DNA of 64,000 nucleotides from Mycobacterium szulgai (GTDB taxonomy: Bacteria; Actinomycetota; Actinomycetes; Mycobacteriales; Mycobacteriaceae), in contig NZ_LQPW01000082.1 in the NCBI RefSeq assembly GCF_002116635.1, forward strand, positions 1 to 64,000, read 5' to 3'. Shown in pieces: positions 1 to 9,708 of this stretch. A program made the translations under genes and the position numbers. The notes beneath the pieces are model-generated. The model was not told where the DNA came from. It did not search any database and saw only the letters and a list, made by a program, of their open reading frames with translations. Numbering within the stretch: the stretch's first letter is position 1; each line of letters starts with the position of its first letter.

Positions 1-2685
1 GGTACCGCCGGGGTTGCCCATCGCGCCGGCGGCGTTGGCGGGGTCGGCGGCACCGGCGGTGTGGGCGCGACCGGCGCGATGGGGGCCACCGCCGGCGCGA
101 TGGGCAACCCCGGCGGTACCGGCGGCACCGGCGGACACGGCGGCGACGGCGGGGCGGGCGGAGCCGGCGGCAAGGGCTCGGCTTTGCTGGGCCAGGCGGG
201 CGCCACGGGCGCCGGCGGCGCCGGTGGAGCCGGCGGCAACGCCGGTCCAGGCGGTAATGGTGGCGTTGGCGGCGCTGGCGACGCCACCCACACCGGCGGC
301 ACCGGCGGCACTGCCGGCAACCCCGGCGGCGTGGGCACCGGAGGCAACGGCAACGCCGGCGCCGCCAACGGCGCGGCGGGCACCGTGGCCACGGGCGGCA
401 CTGGCGGCGACGGCGGGGCGGGTTATGACGCCACCAGCGCCGCTCCGGGCACCAATGGCGGTGACGGCGGGACTGGCGGCAGCGGCGGTGTGTACGGCAA
501 CGGCGGAATCGGCGGAGCAGGTGGTAACGCCTCGTCCGGCGGCGGTCACGGCGGCAGAGGCGGCGACGGCGGCAGCAGCGGTTCGCAGGGCGGCACCGGC
601 GGTAAGGGTGGCGACGGCGGCAACAGCGCCGGCAACTACAACGGCGGCACCGGCGGCGACGGCGGCGATGCAATCACCACCGGAACCGGGAACGTCACCG
701 GCGGCAACGGTGGCCACGGCGGGCACGGCGGCACGGCGTCCGGAACCGTGGGCGGCAATGGCGGACACGGCGGCGCAGCACGCATCTTTAACGCCGCGTC
801 TACAGCCACCGCGATCTCGGGCAGCGGCGGCGCCGGCGGCGACGGCCTCACCGGCGGGAGCGGCGGCACCGGCGGCGCCGCACAAACGGCTGGAACCGGG
901 AATGTCAGCGCCGGTTCCGGTGGGGCGGGCGGCAACGGCAGCACTGGCGGCGGCGGAAGCGGCGGTACCGGCGGCAGCGTACAAATCGACAACGCCGCCA
1001 ATCCGCATGATGCCGTCGGCGGCACCGGCGGAGACGCCGGCACCGGCGCCAACAACTTCGGCGCCGGCTACGGCGGAAACGGCGGGGAGGCGTTCATCAG
1101 CAATTCCGCCGCCACCCATAAGGCCATCGGCGGCACCGGCGGAAACGGCAGCAATGCCAGCGTCGGGAACGGCGGTATCGGCGGAGGTGGCGGTACTGCC
1201 ACCAACAACGGCTCCGGAGACGCCATCGGCGGCACGCCTGGCATCGGCGGATCCGGTCCGGTGAACGCCGGGGGTGGCGGCCGGGGCGGTGACGCGTGGA
1301 ACTACGGCACTGGCAATGCCATTGGCGCCGCCGGCGCCAATGGCATCGACAATCCCGGCGGCGTCGGTGGGCCCGGTGGCGGCGGCGGCGACGCGCGAAT
1401 CAAGAACGCCCTCTCTACGGCCACCGCCACCTCGGGTAACGGCGGTACCGGCGGCAATGGCGCCGACGGCGGCACCGGCGGCTTCGGCGGCTTCGCCTAC
1501 ACCGACGGAACCGGAACTCTCAACCCAGGTACCGGCGGCAACGGCGGCATCGGTAGTACTGGCGGAGGTGGCGGTGGCGGCCAAGGCGGCGGAGTACAAA
1601 TCACGAACGCCGCGAATCCGAACGATGCCATCGGCGGCGTCGGCGGGGCCGGCGGCACCGGCTTCGACAACTTCGGGTCCTCGCAACCTGGACATGGCGG
1701 TGGTGGCGGCGACGCATACATCAGTAGCGCCACTTCTATCCATAAGGCCATCGGCGGCGCCGCCGGAGTGGGCGGCAATGCCATCGGCACCAGCAGCACC
1801 GGCGGCATCGGCGGCACCGGCGGTACTGCGACCAACAACGGTGCCGGGGACGCCATCGGCGGCGCCCCGGGCGCCGGCGGCACCGGCAACGGCGATATCA
1901 ACGGCGGAGGCGGGGGAACCGGCGGCCAAGGTGGGTCGGCCTGGTCCTACGGAACCGGAAACGCCATCGGCCACGCCGGTGCGGACGGCGCCGCCGGCGG
2001 CGGCGGCATCGGCGGGAACGGCGGCACCGGCGGCGATGCACGTGTCTTGAACACCAGCGCTCCGGCCACCGCAACCGCCAAAGCCGGCAACGGCGGGGCT
2101 GGCGTCGACGGCGCCCAGGGCGGTGGCTCGGGCGGGTCCGGCGGCTTTGCCCGCAACGACGGCCTTGGGGCCGCCACACCCGGCGACGGCGGCAACGGCG
2201 GCAACAGCCCCGTCACAGGCGGCTTTGGCGGCAGCGGCGGCAGCGGCGGCAGCGTGCAAATCAACAACGCCGCGAATTCGAACAACATCACCGGCGGCAA
2301 GGGCGGGTTGGCTGGCAGCGGCTACAACGACGTCGTCGTAATTCACGGGATCGGCGGTGACGGCGGTAATGCGACCATCGACGCCGGCACTGGCAACGCG
2401 ACCGGCGGCAATGGAAGTAGGGGCGGCGATGCTGTCCTGTATGCCGGAGGCGGCGGGTCCGGTGGAACGGCAAAGAACTACGGATCAGGATCCGCCACCG
2501 GCGGCGATGGCGGCAATGGCGGCAACGGCGGAACCAAGGGCGGCGGCGGCGGCAACGCCGGCAGCGCGTACGCGGTGAGTTATCCGAGCGGAACCACCGC
2601 TGGGGCAATCGGTTTGGCAGGTACGGGCCTTGGTCCGCCGCCACCCACCAACGGGTCGCCCGGCAGCACCGGATCGCTACCTTGA
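1..2685 (+). CDS. PE_PGRS-like glycine-rich protein, 3' part (5' end outside window)
   Basis: The frame is open from base 1 to the TGA at 2683-2685, so this is the C-terminal part (about 894 residues) of a larger protein. Nearly every turn is Gly-Gly-X (GGTGG, GGNGG, GGDGG), the composition of mycobacterial PGRS domains. Short non-glycine modules interrupt it in a regular order, such as DNAAN, HKAIGG, NNGSGDAIGG and NYGTGNAIG, and the whole series recurs about every 0.6 kb. The last residues become Pro/Ser-rich (GPPPPTNGSPGSTGS) and no further domain follows. PE_PGRS proteins are typically ESX-5 substrates exposed at the cell surface. The PE domain that would prove membership lies outside the window, so the family call rests on the repeat alone. 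Long frames on the other strand and in frame 2 here are composition shadows. Confidence 0.85.
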   Translation, partial: GTAGVAHRAGGVGGVGGTGGVGATGAMGATAGAMGNPGGTGGTGGHGGDGGAGGAGGKGSALLGQAGATGAGGAGGAGGNAGPGGNGGVGGAGDATHTGGTGGTAGNPGGVGTGGNGNAGAANGAAGTVATGGTGGDGGAGYDATSAAPGTNGGDGGTGGSGGVYGNGGIGGAGGNASSGGGHGGRGGDGGSSGSQGGTGGKGGDGGNSAGNYNGGTGGDGGDAITTGTGNVTGGNGGHGGHGGTASGTVGGNGGHGGAARIFNAASTATAISGSGGAGGDGLTGGSGGTGGAAQTAGTGNVSAGSGGAGGNGSTGGGGSGGTGGSVQIDNAANPHDAVGGTGGDAGTGANNFGAGYGGNGGEAFISNSAATHKAIGGTGGNGSNASVGNGGIGGGGGTATNNGSGDAIGGTPGIGGSGPVNAGGGGRGGDAWNYGTGNAIGAAGANGIDNPGGVGGPGGGGGDARIKNALSTATATSGNGGTGGNGADGGTGGFGGFAYTDGTGTLNPGTGGNGGIGSTGGGGGGGQGGGVQITNAANPNDAIGGVGGAGGTGFDNFGSSQPGHGGGGGDAYISSATSIHKAIGGAAGVGGNAIGTSSTGGIGGTGGTATNNGAGDAIGGAPGAGGTGNGDINGGGGGTGGQGGSAWSYGTGNAIGHAGADGAAGGGGIGGNGGTGGDARVLNTSAPATATAKAGNGGAGVDGAQGGGSGGSGGFARNDGLGAATPGDGGNGGNSPVTGGFGGSGGSGGSVQINNAANSNNITGGKGGLAGSGYNDVVVIHGIGGDGGNATIDAGTGNATGGNGSRGGDAVLYAGGGGSGGTAKNYGSGSATGGDGGNGGNGGTKGGGGGNAGSAYAVSYPSGTTAGAIGLAGTGLGPPPPTNGSPGSTGSLP
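979..2280 (+). repeat. Higher-order repeat within the PGRS region (about 0.6 kb period)
   Basis: A marker motif (VQI-NAAN in protein, GTACAAATC or GTGCAAATC in DNA) starts at 979, 1594 and 2254, giving periods of 615 and 660 bp. Between markers the same modules appear in the same order: HKAIGG, NNG-GDAIGG, YGTGNAIG, then an STATA-type block. The PGRS array therefore consists of a large duplicated unit on top of the simple GGX repeat. Confidence 0.7.
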
Positions 2686-2787
2686 TCTGACGGCGACCTC
2701 TGACGAGACTGATCGGCCCCTTTATCCCGCAATTCGGGTAACTTGACGCGAGCTGAGGAAACCGACGGCTCGCAGGAAGGCAGACAC

Positions 2788-2826
2788 ATGACTCATAGCC
2801 AGACTCCACCGGTGACAACCGCGTGA
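2788..2826 (+). other. 12-codon leader ORF overlapping the collagen-like gene start
   Basis: ATG at 2788 follows a purine-rich AGGAAGG about 7 bases upstream, the best ribosome-binding site here. It encodes [12 protein letters not shown] and stops at TGA 2824-2826, which overlaps the GTG (2823-2825) that opens the collagen-like frame. The GTGA overlap would allow stop-restart coupling. The alternative is that the two frames were once one gene and a one-base indel separated them. The short peptide has no recognisable function. Confidence 0.4.
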
Positions 2827-3227
2827 CCGGCGAGGAGCCCACCGGCGGCGCGCCCGGCCAGCCGGGACAACCCGGAGAGCCGGGACAACCCGGAGAGCCG
2901 GGACAACCCGGGCAGCCGGGGCAGCCCGGCGGCCAAGGCGGCGCCGGCGGCCGTGGCGGCGCGGGTGGTGCCGGCGGACGAGGCGGCCGAGGCGGGGCCG
3001 GCGGACAAGGCGGCCAGGGTGGTGCCGGGGGACCCGGCGGCCCAGGCGGTAGAGGCGGCGACGGCGGCCCGGGCGGTCAAGGCGGAGCACCCGGGCAGGG
3101 CGGTCAACCCGGCGCGGGTGGTGCAGGAGGCCCAGGCGGGGCTGCCGGAGCTGACGGAACTCCCGGACAGCCCGGGGCACCCGGCCAGCCCGGACAGCCC
3201 GGCCAACCAGGCGGTCCGGGCCGTTAG
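2823..3227 (+). CDS. Collagen-like Gly-X-Y repeat protein
   Basis: This 134-residue frame begins at GTG 2823, the only start after the in-frame stop at 2796. After a short lead ([10 protein letters not shown]) the protein is almost entirely Gly-X-Y triplets. [10 protein letters not shown] blocks stand at both ends and a GGX core ([16 protein letters not shown]) in the middle. Period-3 glycine with many prolines resembles bacterial collagen-like proteins more than PGRS. No signal peptide or membrane segment is visible, so any surface location would need a non-Sec route. The gene has no ribosome site of its own and may depend on translation of the 12-codon leader. It ends 4 bases inside the convergent lipJ-like gene. 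A PGRS gene directly upstream raises the possibility that this is a broken tail of related low-complexity DNA. Confidence 0.55.
   Translation: MTGEEPTGGAPGQPGQPGEPGQPGEPGQPGQPGQPGGQGGAGGRGGAGGAGGRGGRGGAGGQGGQGGAGGPGGPGGRGGDGGPGGQGGAPGQGGQPGAGGAGGPGGAAGADGTPGQPGAPGQPGQPGQPGGPGR
2862..2915 (+). repeat. 18-nt tandem repeat in the collagen-like gene
   Basis: The unit CCGGGACAACCCGGAGAG occurs at 2862 and 2880 and degenerates from 2898. It encodes PGQPGE and lengthens the collagen-like lead block; its number may vary by slippage. Confidence 0.7.
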
Positions 3228-4603
3228 GACCTGACCGCCGCCCGCGATCGCTCGAGCGCAAACAGCCGCCACTGGCCCGGCACGCCTTTGAGCTCGTATT
3301 CGCCACGCTCGGCGAAGCTGCGCCTTGAACCGGTGACGATGTCGCGCACGGTCGACGACACGAGAACCTCACCGGATCTCGCCAGGGCGCAGACCCGGGC
3401 ACCGATGTGTACCGCCATGCCTGCGATGTCGGCACCGCGCACCTCGACCTCGCCCGCGTGAATGCCAACGCGCACTTCGATGCCAAGCACACGAATCGCG
3501 TCCACGATGTCGTCGGCGAACGCAATTGCTGCGCTCGGGCTGGTAAATGTCGCCACGAAACCGTCGCCGATGGTGTTCACTTCGCGGCCACCGAATCGCT
3601 GAATCTCTTGGCGGACCAGCGTGTCATGGTGGTCGAGCAGGTCCCGCCAGCGCTCGTCGCCCAGCGCCGCGGCGCGCTCGGTCGACCCGACGATGTCGGT
3701 GAAAACGATTGTGGTGAGCACCCTTTCGGCATCGGCGCTACCGCGGACGCCGGTGATGAATTCCTCGATCTCATCGAGCATCGGCCCGGCATCACCCACC
3801 CAGTACAGCGAATCCGCACCCGCGAGCCCGACATAGCGTGACCCGGCGATGTGCTGGGCAAGGAAGCGACCGTGGTCGACCGGGATGAACCTGCACTCTT
3901 CGCGATGCAATACCAACGTCGGCGCGGCGATGCGCGCAAGGGTGTCGCGAGCGTCGCTATCGGTCACTACCCTGCTCAGGGCACGGGCCATGCTCGGCGA
4001 CGCCGCGCGGTTGCCGGCATGATCCCACCACTCCCGGAACGCATCGTCGCGAGCGACGCTCGGAGCGATGATGCGCAGCACATCGAAACCCTGTTCGATT
4101 GCGTCCGGCTCGATCGCCACCGTCGTGAACGGATCGGCCGCGCTCGTCTGCGCGCCGATCGGATAGTCGGGCGCCCACAACACCCGCGCCGTGCCATTGA
4201 TGAACACCAGGCTGCGTACCCGTTCGGGATACTCGGCAGCAAGAACCAGTGCGCCCATCGCCAGGTAGCCCGTCGCAAGGATGGCCGCCCGCTCGCTGCC
4301 CACCGCATCCATCACCGCGATGACGTCCTCGGCCCAGAACTTCGGCCCCATCATCTCCAGCGACGGAACGCGTGACGACAAGCCGATTCCGCGCAGATCG
4401 AAACGAATTACCCGGCTGAACGAGGCCAGCCGCCGCTGGAATCGGAACAGCGACGGTTCGGAGTCGATGCAGTCGATCGGAATCGACGGTCCCGGCAGCA
4501 CCACCACATCAAGCGGGCCTTCGCCGAGCACCTGGTATGCGATGTCGAGTCCGGATTCAGGGTCGCCGCATTTCGCGTAGCGAGTACGTGGAGCCTGCGC
4601 CAC
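3224..4603 (-). CDS. lipJ: Alpha/beta-hydrolase-class III adenylyl cyclase fusion (LipJ/Rv1900c-like)
   Basis: The 459-residue protein has an alpha/beta-hydrolase-like region (about 15-285) followed by a class III nucleotide cyclase domain (about 292-455) that makes cAMP from ATP. Metal-binding aspartates lie in FTDIVGST (Asp303) and IGDGF (Asp347). The substrate-specifying lysine is Asn343 (EVNTIGDG) and the usual transition-state asparagine is His399 (AVHIGARV). The same two departures are published for M. tuberculosis Rv1900c (N342, H402), which makes the assignment strong. In the hydrolase part the strand before AAEYPERV reads [10 protein letters not shown], so the position where a nucleophilic serine is expected appears to be Gly112; this domain may sense or bind rather than hydrolyse. 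It is divergent from cinA with 45 bases between start codons. Confidence 0.9.
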   Translation of the reverse strand: MAQAPRTRYAKCGDPESGLDIAYQVLGEGPLDVVVLPGPSIPIDCIDSEPSLFRFQRRLASFSRVIRFDLRGIGLSSRVPSLEMMGPKFWAEDVIAVMDAVGSERAAILATGYLAMGALVLAAEYPERVRSLVFINGTARVLWAPDYPIGAQTSAADPFTTVAIEPDAIEQGFDVLRIIAPSVARDDAFREWWDHAGNRAASPSMARALSRVVTDSDARDTLARIAAPTLVLHREECRFIPVDHGRFLAQHIAGSRYVGLAGADSLYWVGDAGPMLDEIEEFITGVRGSADAERVLTTIVFTDIVGSTERAAALGDERWRDLLDHHDTLVRQEIQRFGGREVNTIGDGFVATFTSPSAAIAFADDIVDAIRVLGIEVRVGIHAGEVEVRGADIAGMAVHIGARVCALARSGEVLVSSTVRDIVTGSRRSFAERGEYELKGVPGQWRLFALERSRAAVRS

Positions 4604-4648
4604 GGCCTCAGGCTAGTGCATGCCCACCCCTTGGTTAGGCTCAGCACG

Positions 4649-5950
4649 ATGAGCGCACGTGCCGGCATCGTCGTCACCGGAACCGAAGTGCTGACCGGAC
4701 GCGTCCAAGACCGCAACGGCCCCTGGCTCGCCGATCGGCTCCTGGAACTGGGAGTCGAGCTGGCACACATCACCATCTGTGGCGACCGCCCGGCCGACAT
4801 CGAAGCGCAGCTGCGATTCATGGCGGACCAGGGCGTGGACTTGATCATCACCAGCGGCGGTCTGGGACCCACCGCCGACGACATGACGGTCGAAGTGGTG
4901 GCGCGCTTCTGCGGACGGGAACTGGTGCTCGACGACGCACTCGAGAACCGGATCGCCGACATCCTCAAGAGCCTGATGGCGCGCAATCCCGCGTTCCAAA
5001 GCGGATTGGATCCGGAAAACTTCGAATCGATTCGCGCAGCCAACCGCAAGCAGGCGATGATTCCGGCCGGGTCGCAGGTGATCGATCCGGTGGGCACCGC
5101 GCCCGGCCTGGTGGTGCCCGGAAATCCCGGGAACCCCGCGAAACCCACCGTGATGGTGCTTCCGGGGCCGCCACGCGAGCTTCAACCGATGTGGCGCAGG
5201 GCAATTGCGACACCCGCCGCCCAGGAATCGGTTGCCGGCCGCACGACCTACCGCCAGGAGACCATCCGCATGTTCGGGCTCCCCGAGTCCGGACTCGCCG
5301 AAACATTGCGTGGCGCAGAGACTTCCATCCCGGGCTTCGACTCGCTGGAGATCACCACGTGCCTGCGGCGCGGCGAAGTCGAAATGGTGACGCGCTACGA
5401 GCCCGGTGCCGCAGACGTCTACACAGAGCTGACCCGCCTGCTGCGAAACCGCCACGGCGACAAGATCTTCTCCGAAGACGGCTCGCAGGTGGACGATTTG
5501 GTTGCCCGACACTTGGCCGGCCGCCGGATCGCGACCGCGGAATCCTGTACCGCGGGGCTGCTGGCGGCCCGGCTCACCGACCGTCCCGGATCTTCGGACT
5601 ACGTGATGGGCGGTGTGGTCAGCTACGCCAACGACGCGAAGATTCAACTCCTGGGGGTAGACCCGGCGCTGATCGAAACCCACGGAGCGGTTTCCGAACC
5701 GGTCGCCCAGGCGATGGCAGCCGGCGCACTGCAACGCTTCGGCGCTGACACCTCCGTCGCGATCACCGGGATCGCCGGGCCCGGCGGCGGGACGGACGAA
5801 AAGCCAGTGGGTACAGTCTGTTTCACCGTGCTACTGGCCGACGGCCGGTCCGTTACCCGCACACTGCGGCTCCCGGGAAACCGGTCAGATATCCGCGAGC
5901 GTTCCACGACCGTGGCTATGCACTTGCTGCTGCGCACGCTGAGCGGCTAG
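4649..5950 (+). CDS. cinA: CinA family protein (MoaB-like domain plus nicotinamide-nucleotide amidase domain)
   Basis: The 433-residue protein combines an N-terminal MoaB/MogA-like domain ([14 protein letters not shown], about 67-80) with a C-terminal CinA amidase domain. The serine motif is TAESCTAG (Ser299), followed by [11 protein letters not shown]. CinA proteins process pyridine-nucleotide by-products (ADP-ribose pyrophosphatase and NMN deamidase activities). In M. tuberculosis CinA has been reported to promote tolerance to isoniazid and related drugs by acting on NAD-drug adducts. The start was placed at ATG 4649 (MSARAG), which matches the usual family N-terminus; an in-frame start at 4616 would add 11 residues. 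It is divergent from the lipJ-like gene and ends 1 base before the convergent nanT-like stop. Confidence 0.93.
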   Translation: MSARAGIVVTGTEVLTGRVQDRNGPWLADRLLELGVELAHITICGDRPADIEAQLRFMADQGVDLIITSGGLGPTADDMTVEVVARFCGRELVLDDALENRIADILKSLMARNPAFQSGLDPENFESIRAANRKQAMIPAGSQVIDPVGTAPGLVVPGNPGNPAKPTVMVLPGPPRELQPMWRRAIATPAAQESVAGRTTYRQETIRMFGLPESGLAETLRGAETSIPGFDSLEITTCLRRGEVEMVTRYEPGAADVYTELTRLLRNRHGDKIFSEDGSQVDDLVARHLAGRRIATAESCTAGLLAARLTDRPGSSDYVMGGVVSYANDAKIQLLGVDPALIETHGAVSEPVAQAMAAGALQRFGADTSVAITGIAGPGGGTDEKPVGTVCFTVLLADGRSVTRTLRLPGNRSDIRERSTTVAMHLLLRTLSG

Positions 5951-5951
5951 A

Positions 5952-7214
5952 TCACTTCACTTCCACTGGGAGAAAAGCGGTTTCGGCGGTACCGAACCGG
6001 ATTCCAGTGGCGTCCTTGCCGATCAGGGTCAGGAACGTAACCATCGTCAGCACCGGCACGATGGTGGCGGCCAAAGCGAAAGGGTAGCCGTGCGATTCGG
6101 CAAGTTGTTCCTGAATCGGCAGATTGAACGCGGCCAGCAGATTGCCCAGCTGGTAGGTCACCCCTGGGTAGAGGCCGCGGATGGCATCCGGCGACATCTC
6201 GGTCAGGTGCGCCGGAATGACACCCCAGGCGCCCTGCACGCAGACCTGCATGAGAAACGCGCCCAGGCACAACATCGCGGCGGAGCGCGAATAGGCGAAC
6301 AGCGGCACGATCGGCAGTGCCAGTACCGCGCAGAAAACGACGGTGTAGCGGCGGCTGAATCGTTGGGACAGGGTGCCGAAGCATAGCCCGCCGATGATGG
6401 CGCCGATGTTGTAGACCACCACGATCCACTTGACCGTCACGCTGGACAGGCCCGCGCCATGGTTGGCTGTCGCGCCGAGGAAGGTGGGGTAGACGTCCTG
6501 GGTTCCGTGGCTCATCCAGTTGAATGCGGTCATCAACAGCACCAGGTAGAAGAAGCGGCGGATGATGGAACCTTCGCGCAGCACATCCCGAACCTTGGTG
6601 CTGGTCAGCCGCATCCGGTCCTGGGCGGCCTCCCAAACTTCGGATTCCTTGACGCGGTACCTGATTATCAGGCTGACCAGCGCCGGGATGATGGACAGAC
6701 CGAACAGCCACCGCCAGGACAGATCCAGAATGTCCATCACGACCAGCGAAGCCAGGCTTGCCAATAGGTAGCCGAAGGAATAACCCTCCTGCAACAGCCC
6801 GGAGAAGAAGCCGCGCCGCTCGACGGGAACCTTCTCCATGGCCAGCGCGGCGCCCAGTCCCCACTCACCGCCCATGCCGATGCCGTACAGCAGCCGCAGG
6901 ATCACCAGCACGGTGAAATTCGGGGCGAACGCACACAGAAAGCCGACGATGGAATAGAACAACACGTCCACCATCAGCGGCAGCCTGCGGCCGACACGGT
7001 CGGCCCACAGCCCGAACAACAGCGCACCCACCGGGCGCATGAAGAGCGTGGCCGTCGTGACGAATGCGACTTCGGCTTTGCTGCGGTGAAAGCTGTGCGC
7101 GATGTCGGCGTAGACCAGCACGACGATGAAGTAATCAAAAGCGTCCATCGTCCAGCCCAGGAGCGCAGCTATGAACGAGTTTCGCTGATCGCCCGTGATC
7201 CGTTGCGTTGCCAC
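5952..7214 (-). CDS. nanT: MFS transporter, NanT/sialic-acid-permease-like
   Basis: This 420-residue polytopic protein has about 12 hydrophobic segments and the MFS motif [10 protein letters not shown] (68-77) between segments 2 and 3. The sequence WTMDAFDYF near the N-terminus is typical of the metabolite:proton symporter/NanT branch. Gene order next to cinA matches Rv1902c, annotated nanT. The real substrate is unknown; sialic acid is inherited from family naming. Start GTG 7214 was chosen because upstream starts would run into the divergent gene at 7297, and it gives a length close to the H37Rv protein. Confidence 0.82.
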   Translation of the reverse strand: MATQRITGDQRNSFIAALLGWTMDAFDYFIVVLVYADIAHSFHRSKAEVAFVTTATLFMRPVGALLFGLWADRVGRRLPLMVDVLFYSIVGFLCAFAPNFTVLVILRLLYGIGMGGEWGLGAALAMEKVPVERRGFFSGLLQEGYSFGYLLASLASLVVMDILDLSWRWLFGLSIIPALVSLIIRYRVKESEVWEAAQDRMRLTSTKVRDVLREGSIIRRFFYLVLLMTAFNWMSHGTQDVYPTFLGATANHGAGLSSVTVKWIVVVYNIGAIIGGLCFGTLSQRFSRRYTVVFCAVLALPIVPLFAYSRSAAMLCLGAFLMQVCVQGAWGVIPAHLTEMSPDAIRGLYPGVTYQLGNLLAAFNLPIQEQLAESHGYPFALAATIVPVLTMVTFLTLIGKDATGIRFGTAETAFLPVEVK

Positions 7215-7266
7215 GTCAGCATCGTGCAGTACCCGCCGCGATCGCGCGACCCCAGAGCCCCGCGCA

Positions 7267-7280
7267 CGAGTAATTACGCG
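7267..7280. promoter_or_regulatory. Imperfect palindrome between nanT-like gene and amidohydrolase
   Basis: CGAGTAATTACGCG carries a perfect GTAATTAC core (7270-7277) with matching CG ends and one mismatched pair. It lies in the 82-bp gap between two divergent starts, 17 bases before the ATG at 7297. It could be an operator; no regulator gene is adjacent. Confidence 0.3.
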
Positions 7281-7296
7281 AGTAAGTTCGGCGGAT

Positions 7297-8364
7297 ATGC
7301 GGATCATCGATGCCGATGGCCATGTCGCCGAAAACTCGTCGCTGACGATCGAAGCGATCAAGCGCTGGCCGGACCACATAAAGCCCAGCACCGATCGGCG
7401 GCTACGGCTGCAGATCGAAGGCCGCAATTACCCCGAAGACCAGGGCCCGGGCGCGGGTTGCCCACCAGAGCACGGAATCACCAAGGCGCCCGGCGTCAAC
7501 TGCTCGACCGCGCAAGGCGTGGTGGGCGACGCCGACCGCGACCACATCGACACCATGGTGTTGTATCCCAGTCTGGGCCTTTGCATTCCGTCCCTGGAAG
7601 ACCCCGGGTTCGCGGCCGGGTTCGCCCGGCTCTACAACCAGTGGATCGCCGACTACTGCGCGACCACCAACGGCCGGCTGCGCGGGGTCGCCGTGACGCC
7701 CGTCGAGCATGGACAGGTTGCCATCGACATCATGGCCGAAGCCAAGGACCTCGGACTGGTCGCGACCCTGGTTCCGCCGGCGCTCAAAACCCGCAACCTC
7801 GACCATCCCGACCTTGACCCGTTCTACGCCGTCGCCGCCGAACTCGGAATGCCGCTGGGCATCCACGGCGCCCCGGGCATTCATCTGCCCAAGATCGGCG
7901 TGGACCGCTTCACCAACTACATCCAAGTGCACTGCATCAGCTTCCCGTTCGACCAGATGACGGCGATGACGGCGCTGGTTTCCGGTGGTGTCTTCGAACG
8001 TCATCCTCAGCTGCGAGTGGCCTTTCTCGAGGCGGGGGCGGGCTGGGTCCCGTTCTTCATGGATCGCCTGCACGAGCATTACGAAAAGCGCGGCGACTGG
8101 ATCGAGCGCGGCTGGCGCCGCGATCCGCAGGAGTATCTGCGGGCCGGCAACATCTGGGTGACCTGTGAGCCGGAGGAGCCAATCCTGCCCGGCGTGATCG
8201 ACGTGCTCGGCGCCGACTTCATCATGTTCGCCAGTGACTACCCGCACTGGGATGGCGAGTGGCCGGAAAGCACGAAGCATCTGCGCACCCGCACCGATAT
8301 CAGCGAAGAAGCGCGGGAGAAGATCGCCGGGCTCAACGCGCAGCGCTTCTATGGCCTGAACTAG
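7297..8364 (+). CDS. Amidohydrolase family protein (ACMSD-like TIM barrel)
   Basis: The 355-residue protein starts [12 protein letters not shown], the first metal-binding motif (D-x-D-x-H) of the amidohydrolase_2 family. It continues with GIHGAPG, the late [15 protein letters not shown] block and [15 protein letters not shown], the aspartate motif near the C-terminus. These enzymes use a metal-activated water, or decarboxylate carboxylic acids, in aromatic or polyketide breakdown. ATG 7297 is the start that keeps the D-x-D-x-H motif at residue 5, as usual in the family. It is divergent from the transporter gene, so one may supply the other's substrate. I do not recall this gene at the H37Rv locus, so it may be an addition. 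Confidence 0.82.
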   Translation: MRIIDADGHVAENSSLTIEAIKRWPDHIKPSTDRRLRLQIEGRNYPEDQGPGAGCPPEHGITKAPGVNCSTAQGVVGDADRDHIDTMVLYPSLGLCIPSLEDPGFAAGFARLYNQWIADYCATTNGRLRGVAVTPVEHGQVAIDIMAEAKDLGLVATLVPPALKTRNLDHPDLDPFYAVAAELGMPLGIHGAPGIHLPKIGVDRFTNYIQVHCISFPFDQMTAMTALVSGGVFERHPQLRVAFLEAGAGWVPFFMDRLHEHYEKRGDWIERGWRRDPQEYLRAGNIWVTCEPEEPILPGVIDVLGADFIMFASDYPHWDGEWPESTKHLRTRTDISEEAREKIAGLNAQRFYGLN

Positions 8365-8389
8365 GTCAAGTCATGGCAGGATCGGCGGC

Positions 8390-8794
8390 ATGGGCCCCTT
8401 TCTGCTGCGCGCGGCGCTGACCGGGTTCGCACTGTGGGTGGTCACTCAACTGGTATCGGGGATTCGATTCGTGGGCGGCGAAACGACGCTTCAGCGGATC
8501 GGCATCATCTTCGTCGTCGCGGTGATCTTCGGGTTGGTCAACGCGATCATCAAACCCATCGTGCAGTTCCTGTCGATCCCGCTCTACATCCTGACTCTTG
8601 GCCTGGTCCACATCGTGATCAACGCATTCATGTTGTGGATCACGGCGCGTATCACCGAGGACACCACGCATTGGGGTCTGCAGATCGATCACTTTTGGTG
8701 GACCGCGATCTGGGCCGCGATCCTGCTGTCAATCGTCAGTTGGCTACTGTCACTGCTCACTCGCCGCGCCACCCGCAATCGGTCCAGGAATTAG
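8390..8794 (+). CDS. Small membrane protein of the phage_holin_4_2/DUF360 type (Rv1903-like)
   Basis: The 134-residue protein has four hydrophobic segments: about 5-25 (LLRAALTGFALWVVTQLVSG), 37-60, 65-85 and 105-127. It keeps the family signature GLVNAIIKPI followed by a proline-bearing ILTLGL segment. A basic tail (RRATRNRSRN) should face the cytoplasm. Its length matches Rv1903, at the same place in gene order. The function is unknown despite the holin label. It overlaps the convergent enoyl-CoA hydratase stop by 4 bases. Confidence 0.8.
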   Translation: MGPFLLRAALTGFALWVVTQLVSGIRFVGGETTLQRIGIIFVVAVIFGLVNAIIKPIVQFLSIPLYILTLGLVHIVINAFMLWITARITEDTTHWGLQIDHFWWTAIWAAILLSIVSWLLSLLTRRATRNRSRN

Positions 8795-9573
8795 CGCGCC
8801 TGCCACCGCGGCGGTCGTTTCTCTGCGAACGCCTGCGGCCCTTCTTTGGCGTCCTCGGTTTCGAAGATCCGGTCGCTGTGCCGGGTCTCGTTGAGATATG
8901 CGGACTCCAGGTCGAGCGAGAGCCCTTCGACCGCCGACTGCTTGGTCGCAAAGACCGCGAGCGGCGCGTTGGCCGCAATCCGTTCGGCGTAGTCGTAGGC
9001 GACGTCCATCAGCCGGTCGGCCTCGACCACCCGATTGACCAAACCCATCTCCAGAGCCCGCCGGGCATCGACCATATCGGCGGTCAGCAGCAGCTCCATG
9101 GCAAGTGCATAGGGGATCTGGCGCGGCAACCGCACGGTACTCCCGCCGCCGGCGAACAAACCGCGTTTCGGCTCCGTGACCCCGAATCGTGCCTGCGGCA
9201 CGGCAATTCGAATATCTGTGGAGCCCAGCATCTCCAAACCCCCTGCGACGCATACGCCATTCACGGCCGCGACGATTGGCTTGTAGACCGGGAACCTATG
9301 CAGCACGGCGTGGATAGCGTCGGTCTTGTTCCACCCTTGAGGGCGGGGGAGAGCCCCAGTCAGTTCGGGAATGAACTTTTTGAGGTCGGCTCCGGTACAG
9401 AAATCCCGGCCGGTGCCGGTGACGACGGCAACCCAGGCGGCGGGGTCGTCGCGAAACTCGGCCCAGGCTTGGGCCAACTCCTGAAAATGCTGCATGTCCA
9501 GCGAGTTTCGCGCCTCTGGACGGTTGATCGTGATGGTGACGATGTGACCGCGCAACGTGTAGTCAATACTCAC
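8791..9573 (-). CDS. Enoyl-CoA hydratase/isomerase family protein
   Basis: This 260-residue crotonase-fold protein opens with the typical strand TITINRPEARNSLD. It has the first oxyanion motif FCTGADLKKF and the second loop NGVCVAGGLEM, then FGVTEPKRGLFAGGGST, where hydratases carry an active-site glutamate (EPK here). Such enzymes add water to, or isomerise, enoyl-CoA in fatty acid or sterol side-chain breakdown. It is not in the H37Rv order as I recall it, so it is probably an insertion between the Rv1903-like and Rv1904-like genes. It stands alone, with no partner dehydrogenase beside it, and the substrate cannot be inferred. Confidence 0.85.
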   Translation of the reverse strand: MSIDYTLRGHIVTITINRPEARNSLDMQHFQELAQAWAEFRDDPAAWVAVVTGTGRDFCTGADLKKFIPELTGALPRPQGWNKTDAIHAVLHRFPVYKPIVAAVNGVCVAGGLEMLGSTDIRIAVPQARFGVTEPKRGLFAGGGSTVRLPRQIPYALAMELLLTADMVDARRALEMGLVNRVVEADRLMDVAYDYAERIAANAPLAVFATKQSAVEGLSLDLESAYLNETRHSDRIFETEDAKEGPQAFAEKRPPRWQAR

Positions 9574-9708
9574 CGGATATCTGATCGTTTCACTGTCCGC
9601 TGCCGCCGGCTAAATCAAAATTAGATACCGCGAATTTTTCGTTTACGACATCCTAGGTTGTCAGGCCTGTTACACATATGCTTACTAAAGACTGCTACTA
9701 ATGCCGTC

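Noticed and set aside
14..1264. 416-residue Ala/Pro/Thr-rich frame overlapping the PGRS gene, and several minus-strand Pro-rich frames across 636-2842.
   Set aside because: Frame-shifted or antisense readings of GGX-coding DNA; period-3 GC bias keeps all frames open. No start signals or domains.
2722..3525. Minus-strand frames of 159-267 residues opposite the collagen-like gene.
   Set aside because: Low-complexity antisense of the Gly-X-Y repeat that also runs into the lipJ-like gene in the wrong frame.
4613..5734. 373-residue minus-strand frame opposite cinA.
   Set aside because: Exact antisense of a conserved enzyme gene; its composition mirrors codon bias and no family features are present.
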